Notes: generated by a model from the sequence alone, not told the origin. Numbered from the stretch's first letter, positions 25,068 through 34,779 are shown. The stretch: 64,000 bases of DNA from Candidatus Pelagibacter sp. (GCA_002704625.1 PAGZ01000040.1:46364-110363); one strand, 5' to 3'. Program-made: numbers and translations.

Positions 25068-26300
25068 TCAAATTGTTACTTCTTTTCTGATGGGTTTTTC
25101 ATCGATTGGGAGATGTAACAAAGTTGCAACAAACGACAATAAGATTGCGAGGTACCAAGCATAATCATAATTGCCAAACATGTCGTAAAATACTCCACCT
25201 AAATAGGCCCCCAGGAAAGATCCTATTTGATGGTTTAAAAAAACTATTCCAAATAACATTGATAAATTCTTTGCACCGAATATTTGAGCAACTATTCCGT
25301 TTGTAGCAGGAACTGTTGCTAACCATAAAAGACCAAATGTAACTCCAAAAGCTATGGCAGAAATATTTGAGGCAGGTAAAAATATGAAAAGCATTATAGA
25401 TATCGCCCTAAAAAAATATAAGCCGCTCAAAAGCATTTTTTTACTATACTTGTCGCTTAAGTAACCCATTATTAAAACGCCTATAATATTAAAAAGACCT
25501 ATTAATGATAAAATTGCAAAAGCAGTCCAATCATCAAGTCCTCTGTCTTGTACATATCTAGGAACATGAGTTGCAACTAATGTAATTTGAAAGCCACAGA
25601 CAAAAAAACCTAAAACTAATAACCTGAAACCTTTGTGTGCAAAAGACTCTTTTAAAACTTTAAAAACACTATCACTTGTTTTGTTTGATTGTTTAAAATT
25701 AATATTTTCTTTATCACCTTCTGGTTTCTTTAAAAAAAGTCCTGGAATACACATAATAAATAAGATTATTGCAAAAACTGTAAAGGTGCTTTGCCAACCT
25801 ACTTCAACCATTAAGTATTTTGTAAGCACGGGGAAAATAAACATTCCTAATCCGCCAAATGCAGTTACATAACCAGCAGCTTTACCTCTGCTATTATTTG
25901 GAAAATGTTTGGTTACAACTGGTGCTAAGATTGTTCCTGCGGCTCCACCTAAGCCTATTCCGACTAAAAGACCAAGATTAATTTGAAACCAAGTTCCGGT
26001 ATTAAAATTATTACCTAAAGCTAGAACACCAACTCCATATATAATGAGAGTAAATATAACCATTTTACTTCCACCGTGTTTATCAGCAAATCTTCCAAAT
26101 ATAGGTGTAACAATTCCCCAAATTAAAGCGTGTAATGCTATAGCTAAACCAAATTCTGTATTAGAAATGCCGCAATCGATTTCAAAATCTCCAGAAAACA
26201 ATCCAAATGTTTGCCTAACTCCCATTGTAACGTTAACAACAAAACAGGCTGCAACTAAAGTTACTAATGCTGTTTTATTTGGAAAAAATTTTGAATTCAT
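25068..26300 (-). CDS. MFS transporter (oxalate/monocarboxylate-like)
   Basis: 410 residues with twelve predicted membrane helices. The helix 2-3 loop has GRFADKHGG and the corresponding loop in the second half has GYLSDKYSKK, both the MFS signature. GVRQTFGLFSGDFE in helix 1 is typical of the OxlT/monocarboxylate porter group. Its ATG overlaps the stop of the cystathionine lyase-like gene (ATGA), so the two are co-translated and the substrate may be linked to sulfur amino acids or organic acids. Substrate unknown. Confidence 0.8.
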   Translation of the reverse strand: MNSKFFPNKTALVTLVAACFVVNVTMGVRQTFGLFSGDFEIDCGISNTEFGLAIALHALIWGIVTPIFGRFADKHGGSKMVIFTLIIYGVGVLALGNNFNTGTWFQINLGLLVGIGLGGAAGTILAPVVTKHFPNNSRGKAAGYVTAFGGLGMFIFPVLTKYLMVEVGWQSTFTVFAIILFIMCIPGLFLKKPEGDKENINFKQSNKTSDSVFKVLKESFAHKGFRLLVLGFFVCGFQITLVATHVPRYVQDRGLDDWTAFAILSLIGLFNIIGVLIMGYLSDKYSKKMLLSGLYFFRAISIMLFIFLPASNISAIAFGVTFGLLWLATVPATNGIVAQIFGAKNLSMLFGIVFLNHQIGSFLGAYLGGVFYDMFGNYDYAWYLAILLSFVATLLHLPIDEKPIRKEVTI

Positions 26301-27472
26301 TTAATTTTTTTAATTGCTTTTCTCAAGTCTTCTATCAAATCATTTGGGTCTTCTAAACCAATATGAAACCTTACTATATGGTGGTTTAATTTGATATATC
26401 TTTTATAAACTCTTTGAATATTTTGATTTTGATATAGAACCAAACTCTCAAAACCTCCCCAGCTCTGTCCAATTCCAAATAATTTAAGTGAATTAATAAA
26501 TCGTAGTACAGAATCTTTGCTTTTACTGTAAATAAAAGCTGAAAATAAACCTGACGAACCTGAATAATATTTTTTCCAATTTTCATAAGATTGAGTGCCC
26601 TTTTTGATAGGATATAGAATCTCTTTTATTTTTTTTTCTTTTTTTAAAAAATTAATAATTTTTTTTGTATTTTCTTCATGTTTTCTCAATCTAATATCAA
26701 GTGTTCTTAAACCTCTAAGAACTAAATAAGCATCATCTGGTGAGGCTCTATATCCCAAAAGTTTATTAACAAATCTAACTTTCTTATAAACTTTTTTATT
26801 TACCGACAAACTGCCAAGCATAACATCTGAGTGTCCGGAAAAATATTTAGTACCAGAAGATATTGACATATCAAATCCTAATTTAAGAGGTTTGATAAAA
26901 AAAGGTGTTCCCCAGGTATTGTCTATTGCTGTAATAATTTTCTTTTTTTTTGCAAACTTAATAATTTTATTAAGGTCTTGAAACTCAAAAGTATTACTAC
27001 CTGGATTCTCAACAAAAATCATTTTTGTTTTTTTTGTAACTTTGCTTTGTAAACTTTTGAAATCCTCAGGGTTATAAAAATAAGTTTTTACTTTAAATTC
27101 TTTTAAAAGTTTTGATGTAATAATTCGAGTAGGTGCATATACAGCATCAGTAACCACTATTTCATCACCTGGTCTACATATGCTTAATATTGCCAAAGCA
27201 ACAGCTCCGAAGCCAGTTGAGGTTAAAAAAGTAGCGTGTGCTAATTCTAATTCGGCTATAACATTTTGTAGGGCTATTGTTGTTTGACTACCTCCTCTTC
27301 CATATTCGTAAAAATTTACTTTAGAGCCTTTTTTTACTAATCTTTCATGTTTAAGTAATTCCTGCATTGTCTTAAAAAAAACAGTAGAATTTCTTACCAC
27401 TGCTGGGTTTGCAGATCTTGATACTTTGTCCATTGCCAAATGTTTGAGTTTTGTTATATCTGAAAATTTCAT
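26297..27472 (-). CDS. metC: Cystathionine beta-lyase-like PLP enzyme
   Basis: Cys/Met-metabolism PLP enzyme of 391 residues. YGRGGSQTT and TSTGFGAVALAIL bind PLP phosphate, VENPGSNTFEF and AIDNTWGTPFF hold the cofactor Asp, and SISSGTKYFSGHSD contains the Schiff-base Lys. The sequence RGGSQT with this ending fits cystathionine beta-lyase (MetC/PatB-like alphaproteobacterial form), which splits cystathionine to homocysteine, pyruvate and ammonia. Cystathionine gamma-lyase or methionine gamma-lyase activity cannot be excluded. Starts directly after the DUF2155 stop and overlaps the MFS gene. Confidence 0.8.
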   Translation of the reverse strand: MKFSDITKLKHLAMDKVSRSANPAVVRNSTVFFKTMQELLKHERLVKKGSKVNFYEYGRGGSQTTIALQNVIAELELAHATFLTSTGFGAVALAILSICRPGDEIVVTDAVYAPTRIITSKLLKEFKVKTYFYNPEDFKSLQSKVTKKTKMIFVENPGSNTFEFQDLNKIIKFAKKKKIITAIDNTWGTPFFIKPLKLGFDMSISSGTKYFSGHSDVMLGSLSVNKKVYKKVRFVNKLLGYRASPDDAYLVLRGLRTLDIRLRKHEENTKKIINFLKKEKKIKEILYPIKKGTQSYENWKKYYSGSSGLFSAFIYSKSKDSVLRFINSLKLFGIGQSWGGFESLVLYQNQNIQRVYKRYIKLNHHIVRFHIGLEDPNDLIEDLRKAIKKIK

Positions 27473-27970
27473 TTATATATTTTCACATCCTGTTAACCAT
27501 ATATCATAAACTGGATGATCAAATGGTCTAAGTGTTGGGCTAGAAGAAAAGGTCCATCCATTAAAAACAAAAACTTTTTCATCTCTTTTTTGAGATAAAT
27601 CTTTAACTTGCAAATATGCTGCAACACCGGTGTTTTGATTTTCTTGAGTTTTTTTACAGTTTTTTGGTAAAATCTCCAGATATCCAAATTTTTTCTTTTT
27701 TCCAAGAACAATATCTATATTAGAAGTTTTAGCAGTAATTTTATCAAGTGCTTTTAATTTTACTATTGTTTCTCTTGTTTCGATTTTTTTTATCTTTTTA
27801 GATTTAATTTTTAAAATTTCATTTTGATCTTCTGAGTCTGTAGAATCAGGCTCTTCTTCAAAAGTAGGTTGTAAATTTTCTAAATCTATCTTTTCCTGCC
27901 CTTGAATAATAGAAATATTCCAAAAAAATATTATAAAAAAAAATATTAAATTATGGCTTCCAAGTTTCAT
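27473..27970 (-). CDS. DUF2155 secreted protein
   Basis: 165 residues with an N-terminal hydrophobic signal (about 8-24, ending near QGQ). An acidic linker follows, then a C-terminal DUF2155 domain with DIVLGKKKKFGYLEILPKNC, FNGWTFSSSP and HPVYDIWLTGC, including two conserved Cys that may pair. DUF2155 proteins commonly sit next to the NDUFA12 homologue in alphaproteobacteria, as here, where the genes overlap by 20 bases. Function unknown, presumably periplasmic. Confidence 0.8.
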   Translation of the reverse strand: MKLGSHNLIFFFIIFFWNISIIQGQEKIDLENLQPTFEEEPDSTDSEDQNEILKIKSKKIKKIETRETIVKLKALDKITAKTSNIDIVLGKKKKFGYLEILPKNCKKTQENQNTGVAAYLQVKDLSQKRDEKVFVFNGWTFSSSPTLRPFDHPVYDIWLTGCENI

Positions 27971-28307
27971 ATTTTTTAAAATTCTTTGATTTTTTACTTA
28001 TTTTGTTAGGTTTATAAGCTTTTTCGGTGCCAGTTTTATTATCTTTGTGAGGTTTTTGCCAAGAATATTTTTTAAGTTCTTTTTCTGAGGGTACAATATT
28101 GGTAATATGATGCATCCATGAAAACCAGTCAGACGTTATTTTAGAAGCGTTAATTTCTCCCCTATAAATAACCCATCTTTTACCTTTTTTATTTTCATAA
28201 TATTTATTCCCAAATTCATCTTGGCCAACCAATTTGCCAAAAAAAAAGGTATACAAAAAAGTTCCGAAAGTCTGTGAGTTCCACCAGGTAAAAATTTGTT
28301 TTATCAT
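27951..28307 (-). CDS. NDUFA12-family protein (complex I 17.2 kDa subunit homologue)
   Basis: 118 residues. FGKLVGQDEFGNKYYE, KRWVIYRGEINASKI and WFSWMHHITNIVPSE are the NDUFA12/B17.2 signature. In alphaproteobacteria and mitochondria this supernumerary subunit binds the peripheral arm of NADH:ubiquinone oxidoreductase. The C-terminus is basic. First gene of the run to DUF2155, metC and the MFS gene, divergent from the TSCPD gene across 115 bases. Confidence 0.9.
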   Translation of the reverse strand: MIKQIFTWWNSQTFGTFLYTFFFGKLVGQDEFGNKYYENKKGKRWVIYRGEINASKITSDWFSWMHHITNIVPSEKELKKYSWQKPHKDNKTGTEKAYKPNKISKKSKNFKKYETWKP

Positions 28308-28422
28308 TTTTTAAATTATTAAATCCACACAATCATCAATTGTATTACAATAACATAGACACGTTTTAAATATCGTATATATCTTAAAAAATAATACTTT
28401 CAACAAACATTAAGGAAAAATT

Positions 28423-29259
28423 ATGTCAAAATTTTTAGTAGAAACTCATTATACATGCACATTTAAAATAGTTCACGAACTCGAAGAGCTCAATGAAAAA
28501 CTGCTTTCAGATATAGACAGTAGAAAAGATGGCAGAGTAGAGATTATTGATGTTACGGTTAATAACAGAAAAACAAAAAAAGCAGGTGATAAGAAAAAAA
28601 TCGAAAAATTTGAAAATAAAGAAAATATAAAAATTGATCATATTAATAATAATCAAAATACAGGAAAAATTAAGTCTGAAATAGTTGATAAAAGTATTAA
28701 AGTTAATAATAATTTTAAAAACAAAAAGTCTGGCAAAAGATTTCAGATGCCTGATAGAAGAAAAGGTTATATTCAAAAAGCTACTGTCGGTGATCATAAA
28801 GTTTATTTACATACCGGAGAATATGATGATGGAAAAATTGGCGAAATTTTTATAGATACGAATAAAGAAGGTGAATTAGTTAAATCTTTAATGAATAATT
28901 TTGCTATAGCTATTTCATTAGGCCTGCAATACGGCGTCCCATTGGAAGAATTTGTTGATGCGTTTCTTGAAACAAAATTTGAACCCTCTGGAAAAGTTTA
29001 TGGAAATGACAGAATATTAAGCGCAACATCAATTCTTGATTATATATTTAGAGAACTGGCTGTTTCTTATCTTGGAAAAGAAGATTTAGCACATACTCCT
29101 AGCATTAGTAAGTCTGTTACAGACAAAGAATTTAATGAGGATAATCAATTTTTAAAAATTGTAAAAAATATTACTAGTAAAGGATTTATAAGAAGTAACT
29201 ATGAAGAAAAACTTGTAGATCTAAGTGATGTCAGAATTAATTTAAAGAGTAAAAGCTAA
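28423..29259 (+). CDS. Stand-alone NrdJ C-terminal (TSCPD) domain protein
   Basis: 278 residues. The second half, from [12 protein letters not shown] through [32 protein letters not shown], and [19 protein letters not shown] to DLAHT, closely resembles the tail of alphaproteobacterial B12-dependent ribonucleotide reductase NrdJ. The catalytic barrel and the Cys-rich redox end of NrdJ are absent; only one Cys (residue 12) occurs. The N-terminal 50 residues ([20 protein letters not shown]) and a Lys/Asn-rich linker are not from NrdJ. AAGGA lies 6 bases before the ATG. It may bind a partner or nucleotide, but no reductase activity is possible from this part. Confidence 0.8.
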   Translation: MSKFLVETHYTCTFKIVHELEELNEKLLSDIDSRKDGRVEIIDVTVNNRKTKKAGDKKKIEKFENKENIKIDHINNNQNTGKIKSEIVDKSIKVNNNFKNKKSGKRFQMPDRRKGYIQKATVGDHKVYLHTGEYDDGKIGEIFIDTNKEGELVKSLMNNFAIAISLGLQYGVPLEEFVDAFLETKFEPSGKVYGNDRILSATSILDYIFRELAVSYLGKEDLAHTPSISKSVTDKEFNEDNQFLKIVKNITSKGFIRSNYEEKLVDLSDVRINLKSKS

Positions 29260-29261
29260 TT

Positions 29262-31049
29262 TCATTTTTTTGTAATCTTTATGTTTAGCTCTTTCAATTG
29301 TTTTTCACTCACTTCTGATGGCGCATCCATTAAAAGATCTTGAGCATTTTGATTCATTGGAAATAAAGTAATTTCCCTTATATTTTGTTGACCAGCTAAC
29401 AGCATTACTATCCTATCTATGCCTGGAGCCATTCCTCCATGTGGTGGGGCCCCAAAAGAAAGTGCTTTGATCATTCCAGAAAAATTTTTTTTAACTAATT
29501 CCTTTGAATATCCCACCTTACTAAAAACTTTAAACAAGTATTCTGAAACATGATTTCGTATTGCCCCTGATGATAATTCATAGCCATTACAAACAAGATC
29601 GTACTGATAAGCTAAAATTTTTAGGGGGTCAGTCTTATCAAAATTTTTTATATCTATTTGTGGCATAGAAAATGGATTATGACTAAAATCAATTTTTTTC
29701 TCCTTCTCGTCATAGTGATACATTGGATAATCTATTATCCAACAAAAGTTAAATTTAGAGTTGTCTATAATTTTTAAATCTTCAGCTATTTTTCTTCTGG
29801 CAATTCCTGCGAATTTATTAGCTTCACTATAAGTATTACAAACAAAAAAGACAGAGTCTTTTTCTGTTATTTTGCATTTTTTTAAAAGTTCTGAAGTTGC
29901 TTTTTCTGTAAAAAATTTAGCTATTGGTCCTTTACCAACTACTTTGCCTTTTTCGTTTTCAAATGTAATATAAGCTAAACCACTTGCTCCCTCAGATATT
30001 GCCCAATTATTTAAATTATCAAAGAAACTTCTCGGTTTCGAATGAGTCCCTTTAACTGGAATAGCTTTAACTATTCCTTTTTTATTAATTATATCTTTAA
30101 AAATTTTCAGTTTAACATCATCAGATTTAAAAAGTGACGTTACATCAGTTAATTCAATAGGATTTCTTAAGTCAGGTTTGTCAGTACCATATTTTTCGAT
30201 TGAATCTTTATAAGTAATTCTTGGGAATGGATGTTTATTTATTTTTTTTCCCTTACCAAATTTTGAGAAAAGATCGTAAAAGATTGGTTCAACTACTTTA
30301 AAAATATCTTCTTGTTCTACAAAAGACATTTCTAGATCTAATTGATAATGTTCACCTGGACTTCTATCTGCTCTACCATCCTCATCTCTAAAACATGGTG
30401 CTATTTGAAAATATCTATCAAACCCAGACACCATAACCATCTGTTTAAATTGTTGTGGGGCTTGAGGAAGAGCATAAAATTTACCAGCATGGAGTCTGCT
30501 TGGTACCAAAAAATCTCTAGCTCCCTCAGGACTAGATGCTGTTAAAATTGGAGTTTGAAACTCTAAGAAATTATTTTCAATCATTTTTTTTCTTAAGAAT
30601 GAAATTACATCAGACCTAAGTTTAATATTGTCATGCATTTCTTTTCTTCTTAAATCTAAAAATCTATATTTTAATCTAATTTCTTCTGGATAATCCTGCT
30701 CCCCAAAGACTGGCATTGGTAATTCATTGGATTCAGACAAAATTTGAAAATCTTTAATTTTAATTTCAATCATACCTGTCTTGAGATCTTTGTTTTGAGT
30801 TTCTTCAGATCTTTTAATTACTTTTCCATTTACTAAAATTACGGACTCTGACTTAAGTTTTTCCAAGGTTTTAAAATTCTTATCTTGGTTTTCTATTACA
30901 CATTGAGTTATGCCAAAATGATCTCTTAAATCTAAAAAGAGAAGATTTCCATGATCTCGTTTTCTATGAATCCAACCTGACAACCTAACATTTTTGCCAA
31001 CGTCTGTTTCATTTATTTCTGAACAATTGTGAGTTCTAAATTTATTCAT
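29262..31049 (-). CDS. aspS: Aspartyl-tRNA synthetase
   Basis: Class II synthetase of 595 residues charging tRNA-Asp (bacterial type, possibly also tRNA-Asn). The N-terminal OB fold begins RTHNCSEINETDVGKNVRLSG-like, followed by motif 1, motif 2 with FRDEDGRADRSPGEHYQLD, the bacterial GAD insertion (about 290-420), and motif 3 GGMAPGIDRIVML. Convergent with the TSCPD gene (2 bases apart). hda lies 4 bases upstream on the same strand. Confidence 0.95.
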   Translation of the reverse strand: MNKFRTHNCSEINETDVGKNVRLSGWIHRKRDHGNLLFLDLRDHFGITQCVIENQDKNFKTLEKLKSESVILVNGKVIKRSEETQNKDLKTGMIEIKIKDFQILSESNELPMPVFGEQDYPEEIRLKYRFLDLRRKEMHDNIKLRSDVISFLRKKMIENNFLEFQTPILTASSPEGARDFLVPSRLHAGKFYALPQAPQQFKQMVMVSGFDRYFQIAPCFRDEDGRADRSPGEHYQLDLEMSFVEQEDIFKVVEPIFYDLFSKFGKGKKINKHPFPRITYKDSIEKYGTDKPDLRNPIELTDVTSLFKSDDVKLKIFKDIINKKGIVKAIPVKGTHSKPRSFFDNLNNWAISEGASGLAYITFENEKGKVVGKGPIAKFFTEKATSELLKKCKITEKDSVFFVCNTYSEANKFAGIARRKIAEDLKIIDNSKFNFCWIIDYPMYHYDEKEKKIDFSHNPFSMPQIDIKNFDKTDPLKILAYQYDLVCNGYELSSGAIRNHVSEYLFKVFSKVGYSKELVKKNFSGMIKALSFGAPPHGGMAPGIDRIVMLLAGQQNIREITLFPMNQNAQDLLMDAPSEVSEKQLKELNIKITKK

Positions 31050-31053
31050 AAGA

Positions 31054-31719
31054 TTATGATTTTATTTTTTGCAAAACATCTTTTATTAGTTTTAAATTAA
31101 TTGGTTTTGACTTTGATAAAGACAAAGTGTCAATTGCGTTTGTAAATAAGTTAATTTTTTCATATGATCTCTCAATATTATTCAAAATATAATCTATATT
31201 TTTTTTACTAATTTCAATTTGTTTATCAGAAAAATTTTTTGTCAATATAACTCTAATTAAATCGTCTGTAGGTAAATCAATACCAACATCAATAAAACTT
31301 GTAAATCTTGAATTTAAATCTTTTAGATTTATTTTAAACTTTTTTAACGAAATTGGCGAACTTATAATTAAATATTTGTTATCCTGGAAAGCCATGTTGA
31401 TAATAGTGAAAAGTAAATCTTCCTTAATATTATTATCAAAATCATCTATGATTAAACATTCTTTAGTTTTGTATTTGTTCAAAATCTTTTCATTTACTAG
31501 TTTTGCACGAACCATTTCGCATCTTATTTTATTCATTAAAATATTAACCAAATGTGTTTTTCCGCAACCTTTTGGACCAAAAATATTAATAAACCTGCTT
31601 GGCCATTGTGGCCAACTTTCAATAAGTTTGAAAGCGGTAAAGTTATTTTTAGCCACATAAAAATCATGACTTAAATAACTTTTTTTAAATGGAAAATTGA
31701 AAAGTAATTGCTCAGACAT
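31054..31719 (-). CDS. hda: DnaA-related regulatory ATPase
   Basis: 221 residues: only the AAA+ part of DnaA, with no DNA-binding domain IV. QLLFNFPF near the N-terminus resembles the beta-clamp binding motif of Hda. GPKGCGKTHL is Walker A, and CLIIDDFDN is Walker B. Hda with the clamp stimulates ATP hydrolysis on DnaA and resets initiation. The start overlaps the DUF2066 gene end by 8 bases. Confidence 0.8.
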   Translation of the reverse strand: MSEQLLFNFPFKKSYLSHDFYVAKNNFTAFKLIESWPQWPSRFINIFGPKGCGKTHLVNILMNKIRCEMVRAKLVNEKILNKYKTKECLIIDDFDNNIKEDLLFTIINMAFQDNKYLIISSPISLKKFKINLKDLNSRFTSFIDVGIDLPTDDLIRVILTKNFSDKQIEISKKNIDYILNNIERSYEKINLFTNAIDTLSLSKSKPINLKLIKDVLQKIKS

Positions 31720-32770
31720 TTTTAGTATTCAAATATAAATTCCACTCATTATGTATTATTTTAATTTCGATACCATTGCTTTCAAAGCCATCTTTTAAAT
31801 TTTTTATTTTGCCAAAAAATTTAATTTTAATTTTTACAGACTCATTGCTGATTTCTTGAATTGTATAGTTGTCGATAAGACTAATATTTTTAATTCTTTG
31901 AATTATTTTTGTTAGTGAACTATTATCTTGAATACTTGTATTAACTGTCAAATAAGAAGGAGCTGATATATCAATTAGATTTTCCTCTTTCCACAACTCA
32001 TGAATATAATTTTTTAATTTTAATATTATATCGCTTCTAGCTTCGATCTTGTTCATATCATCTAAATTAAAATCAATTTTTTTGACTTTTGTTGTATTAA
32101 ACAATTTAGTTTTTAAAAATACGTTTAATTTATTTTCATCATATCTAAGAATCAAAATTGTGCTATTTTTTATTTCATAATTATCAACAAGTTTTGACAT
32201 ATTAATTTCCTCTAGATCATCAATATTGTTCCTAATGAAGTTCAAGTCGTCTAAATTTTCAATCGGTAAAATGAAATTTATGTTCTCAAAATTTTCTTCT
32301 TTGTTCCATTCTTCAAAAAATTTATTTTTAGAAAATACTTGTAATTCTGAGTTATTAACTAAAATTGGATAAACTATAATATTTAATTTTTTTATCTGAG
32401 AATACGAAACATTTTTGTTCCTCAGAAACTTTTCTACCGAGGATCTATTAAATTTAACGATATACTTTATGTTATAAGTATCTTGTAATACAGTTTCTTC
32501 TAAGATTCTGTAACTCGATATTAATGAGTTTATTGTTTCCAAGTCAGTGCTTAATAGTTCCCTCTGTTGTTCTTTTCTAATAATATTTTTTATGAGTTTT
32601 TGAAATCCTGTTCTAAATGCAACTTGTATAGACTTTTTTCTATAGTTTTTATCACTTGATTTTCCAACAACCTCAATATTATCAACAGTAAAAACCTCGG
32701 TATTACCAAAAACATTTTGAGTTTTTGTAAAAAACAATATTATTAGTAAAAAAATAATTATTTTTTTCAT
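31712..32770 (-). CDS. DUF2066 secreted protein
   Basis: About 352 residues from MKKIIIFLLIILFF, which gives a clean signal peptide ending near FGN. An upstream ATG at 32788 would add six residues, leave only 7 bases to the divergent purM and put polar residues before the signal, so I prefer 32770. The domain shows the DUF2066 pattern GKSSDKNYRKKSIQVAFRTG. Function unknown, probably periplasmic. It sits directly upstream of hda, as is common in alphaproteobacteria. Confidence 0.75.
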   Translation of the reverse strand: MKKIIIFLLIILFFTKTQNVFGNTEVFTVDNIEVVGKSSDKNYRKKSIQVAFRTGFQKLIKNIIRKEQQRELLSTDLETINSLISSYRILEETVLQDTYNIKYIVKFNRSSVEKFLRNKNVSYSQIKKLNIIVYPILVNNSELQVFSKNKFFEEWNKEENFENINFILPIENLDDLNFIRNNIDDLEEINMSKLVDNYEIKNSTILILRYDENKLNVFLKTKLFNTTKVKKIDFNLDDMNKIEARSDIILKLKNYIHELWKEENLIDISAPSYLTVNTSIQDNSSLTKIIQRIKNISLIDNYTIQEISNESVKIKIKFFGKIKNLKDGFESNGIEIKIIHNEWNLYLNTKNV

Positions 32771-32795
32771 AAACCATCTAATTATCATTTTATTA

Positions 32796-33815
32796 ATGAA
32801 AAAAACAAAAAATAGTTACAAAAAAAGCGGCGTAAATATTAAAACTGCAGATAAATTTACTAATTATATTAAAAAAATCTCACAACAAGCCTTTCGGAAA
32901 AACCTAAACAAAAATAATATTGGAAATTTTGCTTCAGCATTTGATTTAAAATCTCAGAAAATTAAAGATCCACTAATAGTAAGTAGTACTGACGGAGTTG
33001 GTACAAAATTAGAAATCGCAAATAAATTTCATAAATTTGATACTATTGGAATTGATCTTGTAGCAATGTGCATTAATGATTTAGTTGTTCATGGTGCTAA
33101 ACCATTATTTTTTCTTGATTACATTGCAGCTGGAAAACTTGATTTAAAAAAGATGAAAAAAATTTTAAAAGGAATTATAAAAGGTTGTAAAATTTCCAAA
33201 TGCATACTAGTTGGTGGCGAAACTGCAGAGATGCCTGGAACTTATGGAAAGAATAAATTTGATCTTGCTGGGTTTTCCGTAGGAATTGTTTCAAAAAAAA
33301 AATTTTTGAATAAAAATAAAGTTAAAAATAATGATATAATTTTAGCTGTACCATCAAGTGGTCTTCATTCAAATGGCTTCTCTTTAGTAAGAAAAGTTTT
33401 AAAAAATATTAAAATTAACAATTTTTTAAAAAAAGAATTATTAATCCCTACAAAGATTTATTCAAATGAAATTTTGAATTTGGTAAAAAATAATTTAATA
33501 AATTCTACTGCCAATATTACTGGCGGTGGGCTAATAGAAAATATTCCAAGGTCGATACCTTCAGGTTATACAGCAAATATAAATCTATCAAAAATAAAGC
33601 CTTCAAGAATTTTTAAATGGCTTAAAAGGAGAAATATAAATGACATCGAAATGTTAAGAACATTTAATTGTGGTGTTGGTTTTTGTTTAATAACAAATAA
33701 AAAAAAAGTCAAAAAGCTGAAAAATTATTTTGATAATAAGTACAGACCTTATGAGATAGGCTATGTATCGAAATCCTCAAAAAAAATTAAATTTACAAAT
33801 AAAATAAAATGGTAA
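32796..33815 (+). CDS. purM: Phosphoribosylformylglycinamidine cyclo-ligase
   Basis: AIR synthetase of 339 residues, fifth step of purine synthesis. SSTDGVGTKLEIA and GIDLVAMCINDL form the ATP/Mg site, LVGGETAEMPG and GLHSNGFSLVRK are signatures, and ITGGGLIENIPR follows. It overlaps purN by 7 bases (translational coupling). Confidence 0.95.
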   Translation: MKKTKNSYKKSGVNIKTADKFTNYIKKISQQAFRKNLNKNNIGNFASAFDLKSQKIKDPLIVSSTDGVGTKLEIANKFHKFDTIGIDLVAMCINDLVVHGAKPLFFLDYIAAGKLDLKKMKKILKGIIKGCKISKCILVGGETAEMPGTYGKNKFDLAGFSVGIVSKKKFLNKNKVKNNDIILAVPSSGLHSNGFSLVRKVLKNIKINNFLKKELLIPTKIYSNEILNLVKNNLINSTANITGGGLIENIPRSIPSGYTANINLSKIKPSRIFKWLKRRNINDIEMLRTFNCGVGFCLITNKKKVKKLKNYFDNKYRPYEIGYVSKSSKKIKFTNKIKW

Positions 33816-34372
33816 AAAAAAAAGCATGTATTTTCATTTCTGGCTCTGGAACTAACTTAAAATCTATAATTAAAAATTCAAGGGATTATAATTTTCCAAT
33901 AAAAATAAATTTAGTTATAACAAATAAAAAAAATGCGGGGGGTATTTATTTTGCTAAAAAATTTTCAATCCCTTATTTAATTTTAAATAAAAACCAAAAA
34001 AATTTAGAAAAGATTGCTTTAAATGAACTCAGAAAATATAAAATAAACTTAATTTGTTTAGCAGGTTTTATGAGGATTTTATCAAAAAAATTTGTAAGAA
34101 GTTTTAAAGGTCATATAATTAACATACACCCGTCTCTTTTGCCTAAATATAAAGGATTAAATACATTTAAACGCGCACTAAATGATAAAGAAAAAATTAC
34201 TGGATGCACAGTTCATTTTGTTGACGAAAAATTAGATAATGGAAGATTTATTTTAAAAAAAAGAGTTTGGATTGATAAAAAAGATACTCCAGAGATATTA
34301 AAACGAAAAGTTCAAGCTGAAGAATATAAAGTTTACTCTTTTGCTATAAGAAAAATCTATAACTATATTTAA
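33809..34372 (+). CDS. purN: Phosphoribosylglycinamide formyltransferase
   Basis: GAR transformylase (folate-dependent) of 187 residues. SGSGTNL binds phosphate, LAGFMRILS is conserved, and the catalytic Asn-x-His is in INIHPSLLP with Asp in VDEKLDNG. KYKGLNTFKRA differs from the usual KGLHTHQRA at two positions. It follows purM with overlap, and its end overlaps the convergent ndk by 4 bases. Confidence 0.95.
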   Translation: MVKKKACIFISGSGTNLKSIIKNSRDYNFPIKINLVITNKKNAGGIYFAKKFSIPYLILNKNQKNLEKIALNELRKYKINLICLAGFMRILSKKFVRSFKGHIINIHPSLLPKYKGLNTFKRALNDKEKITGCTVHFVDEKLDNGRFILKKRVWIDKKDTPEILKRKVQAEEYKVYSFAIRKIYNYI

Positions 34373-34779
34373 ACTTTAAAGAAAAATTCTATTTCTTTCT
34401 TTGCATTATCTACCGAGTCTGATCCGTGGACGGAGTTTTTGTCTATAGATAATCCGTATTCTTGTCTTATAGTTCCTTTTTGTGCTTTTTTTGGATCAGT
34501 TCCACCCATAATTTTCCTATTATTTTCAATAGCATTTTCGCCCTCTAAAATCATAACTACAATTGGGCCTGATGATAAATATGCACATAATTTATCATAA
34601 AATGGTTTTGTTTGATGAACTTTGTAAAATTCAGCAGCTTCATCTTTTGAAATCTGAATTTTTTTCTGTTTTTTTATTTCTAAATTATTTTTAGAAAATT
34701 TTTCTTTAATTTTATCTTCTAAATTTCTTTCTACAGCATCTGGTTTTATAATTGAAAGCGTTTGTTCAATGCTACTCAT
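34369..34779 (-). CDS. ndk: Nucleoside diphosphate kinase
   Basis: 136 residues from the ATG at 34779 (SIEQTLSIIKPDAV), preferred over 34794 because Ndk proteins begin just before this strand. His118 in SVHGSDS is the phosphorylated residue. It balances nucleoside triphosphates. The start overlaps the pepA stop by 8 bases. Confidence 0.95.
   Translation of the reverse strand: MSSIEQTLSIIKPDAVERNLEDKIKEKFSKNNLEIKKQKKIQISKDEAAEFYKVHQTKPFYDKLCAYLSSGPIVVMILEGENAIENNRKIMGGTDPKKAQKGTIRQEYGLSIDKNSVHGSDSVDNAKKEIEFFFKV

Noticed and set aside
28339..28351. Short palindrome ATTGTA-T-TACAAT upstream of the NrdJ-tail gene as an NrdR box
   Set aside because: It does not match the NrdR consensus well and no second box at the proper spacing was seen.
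27473..28422. Riboswitch for sulfur amino acids ahead of the metC-like gene
   Set aside because: There is no gap before that gene, and the 115-base gap ahead of NDUFA12 shows no recognisable SAM riboswitch core.
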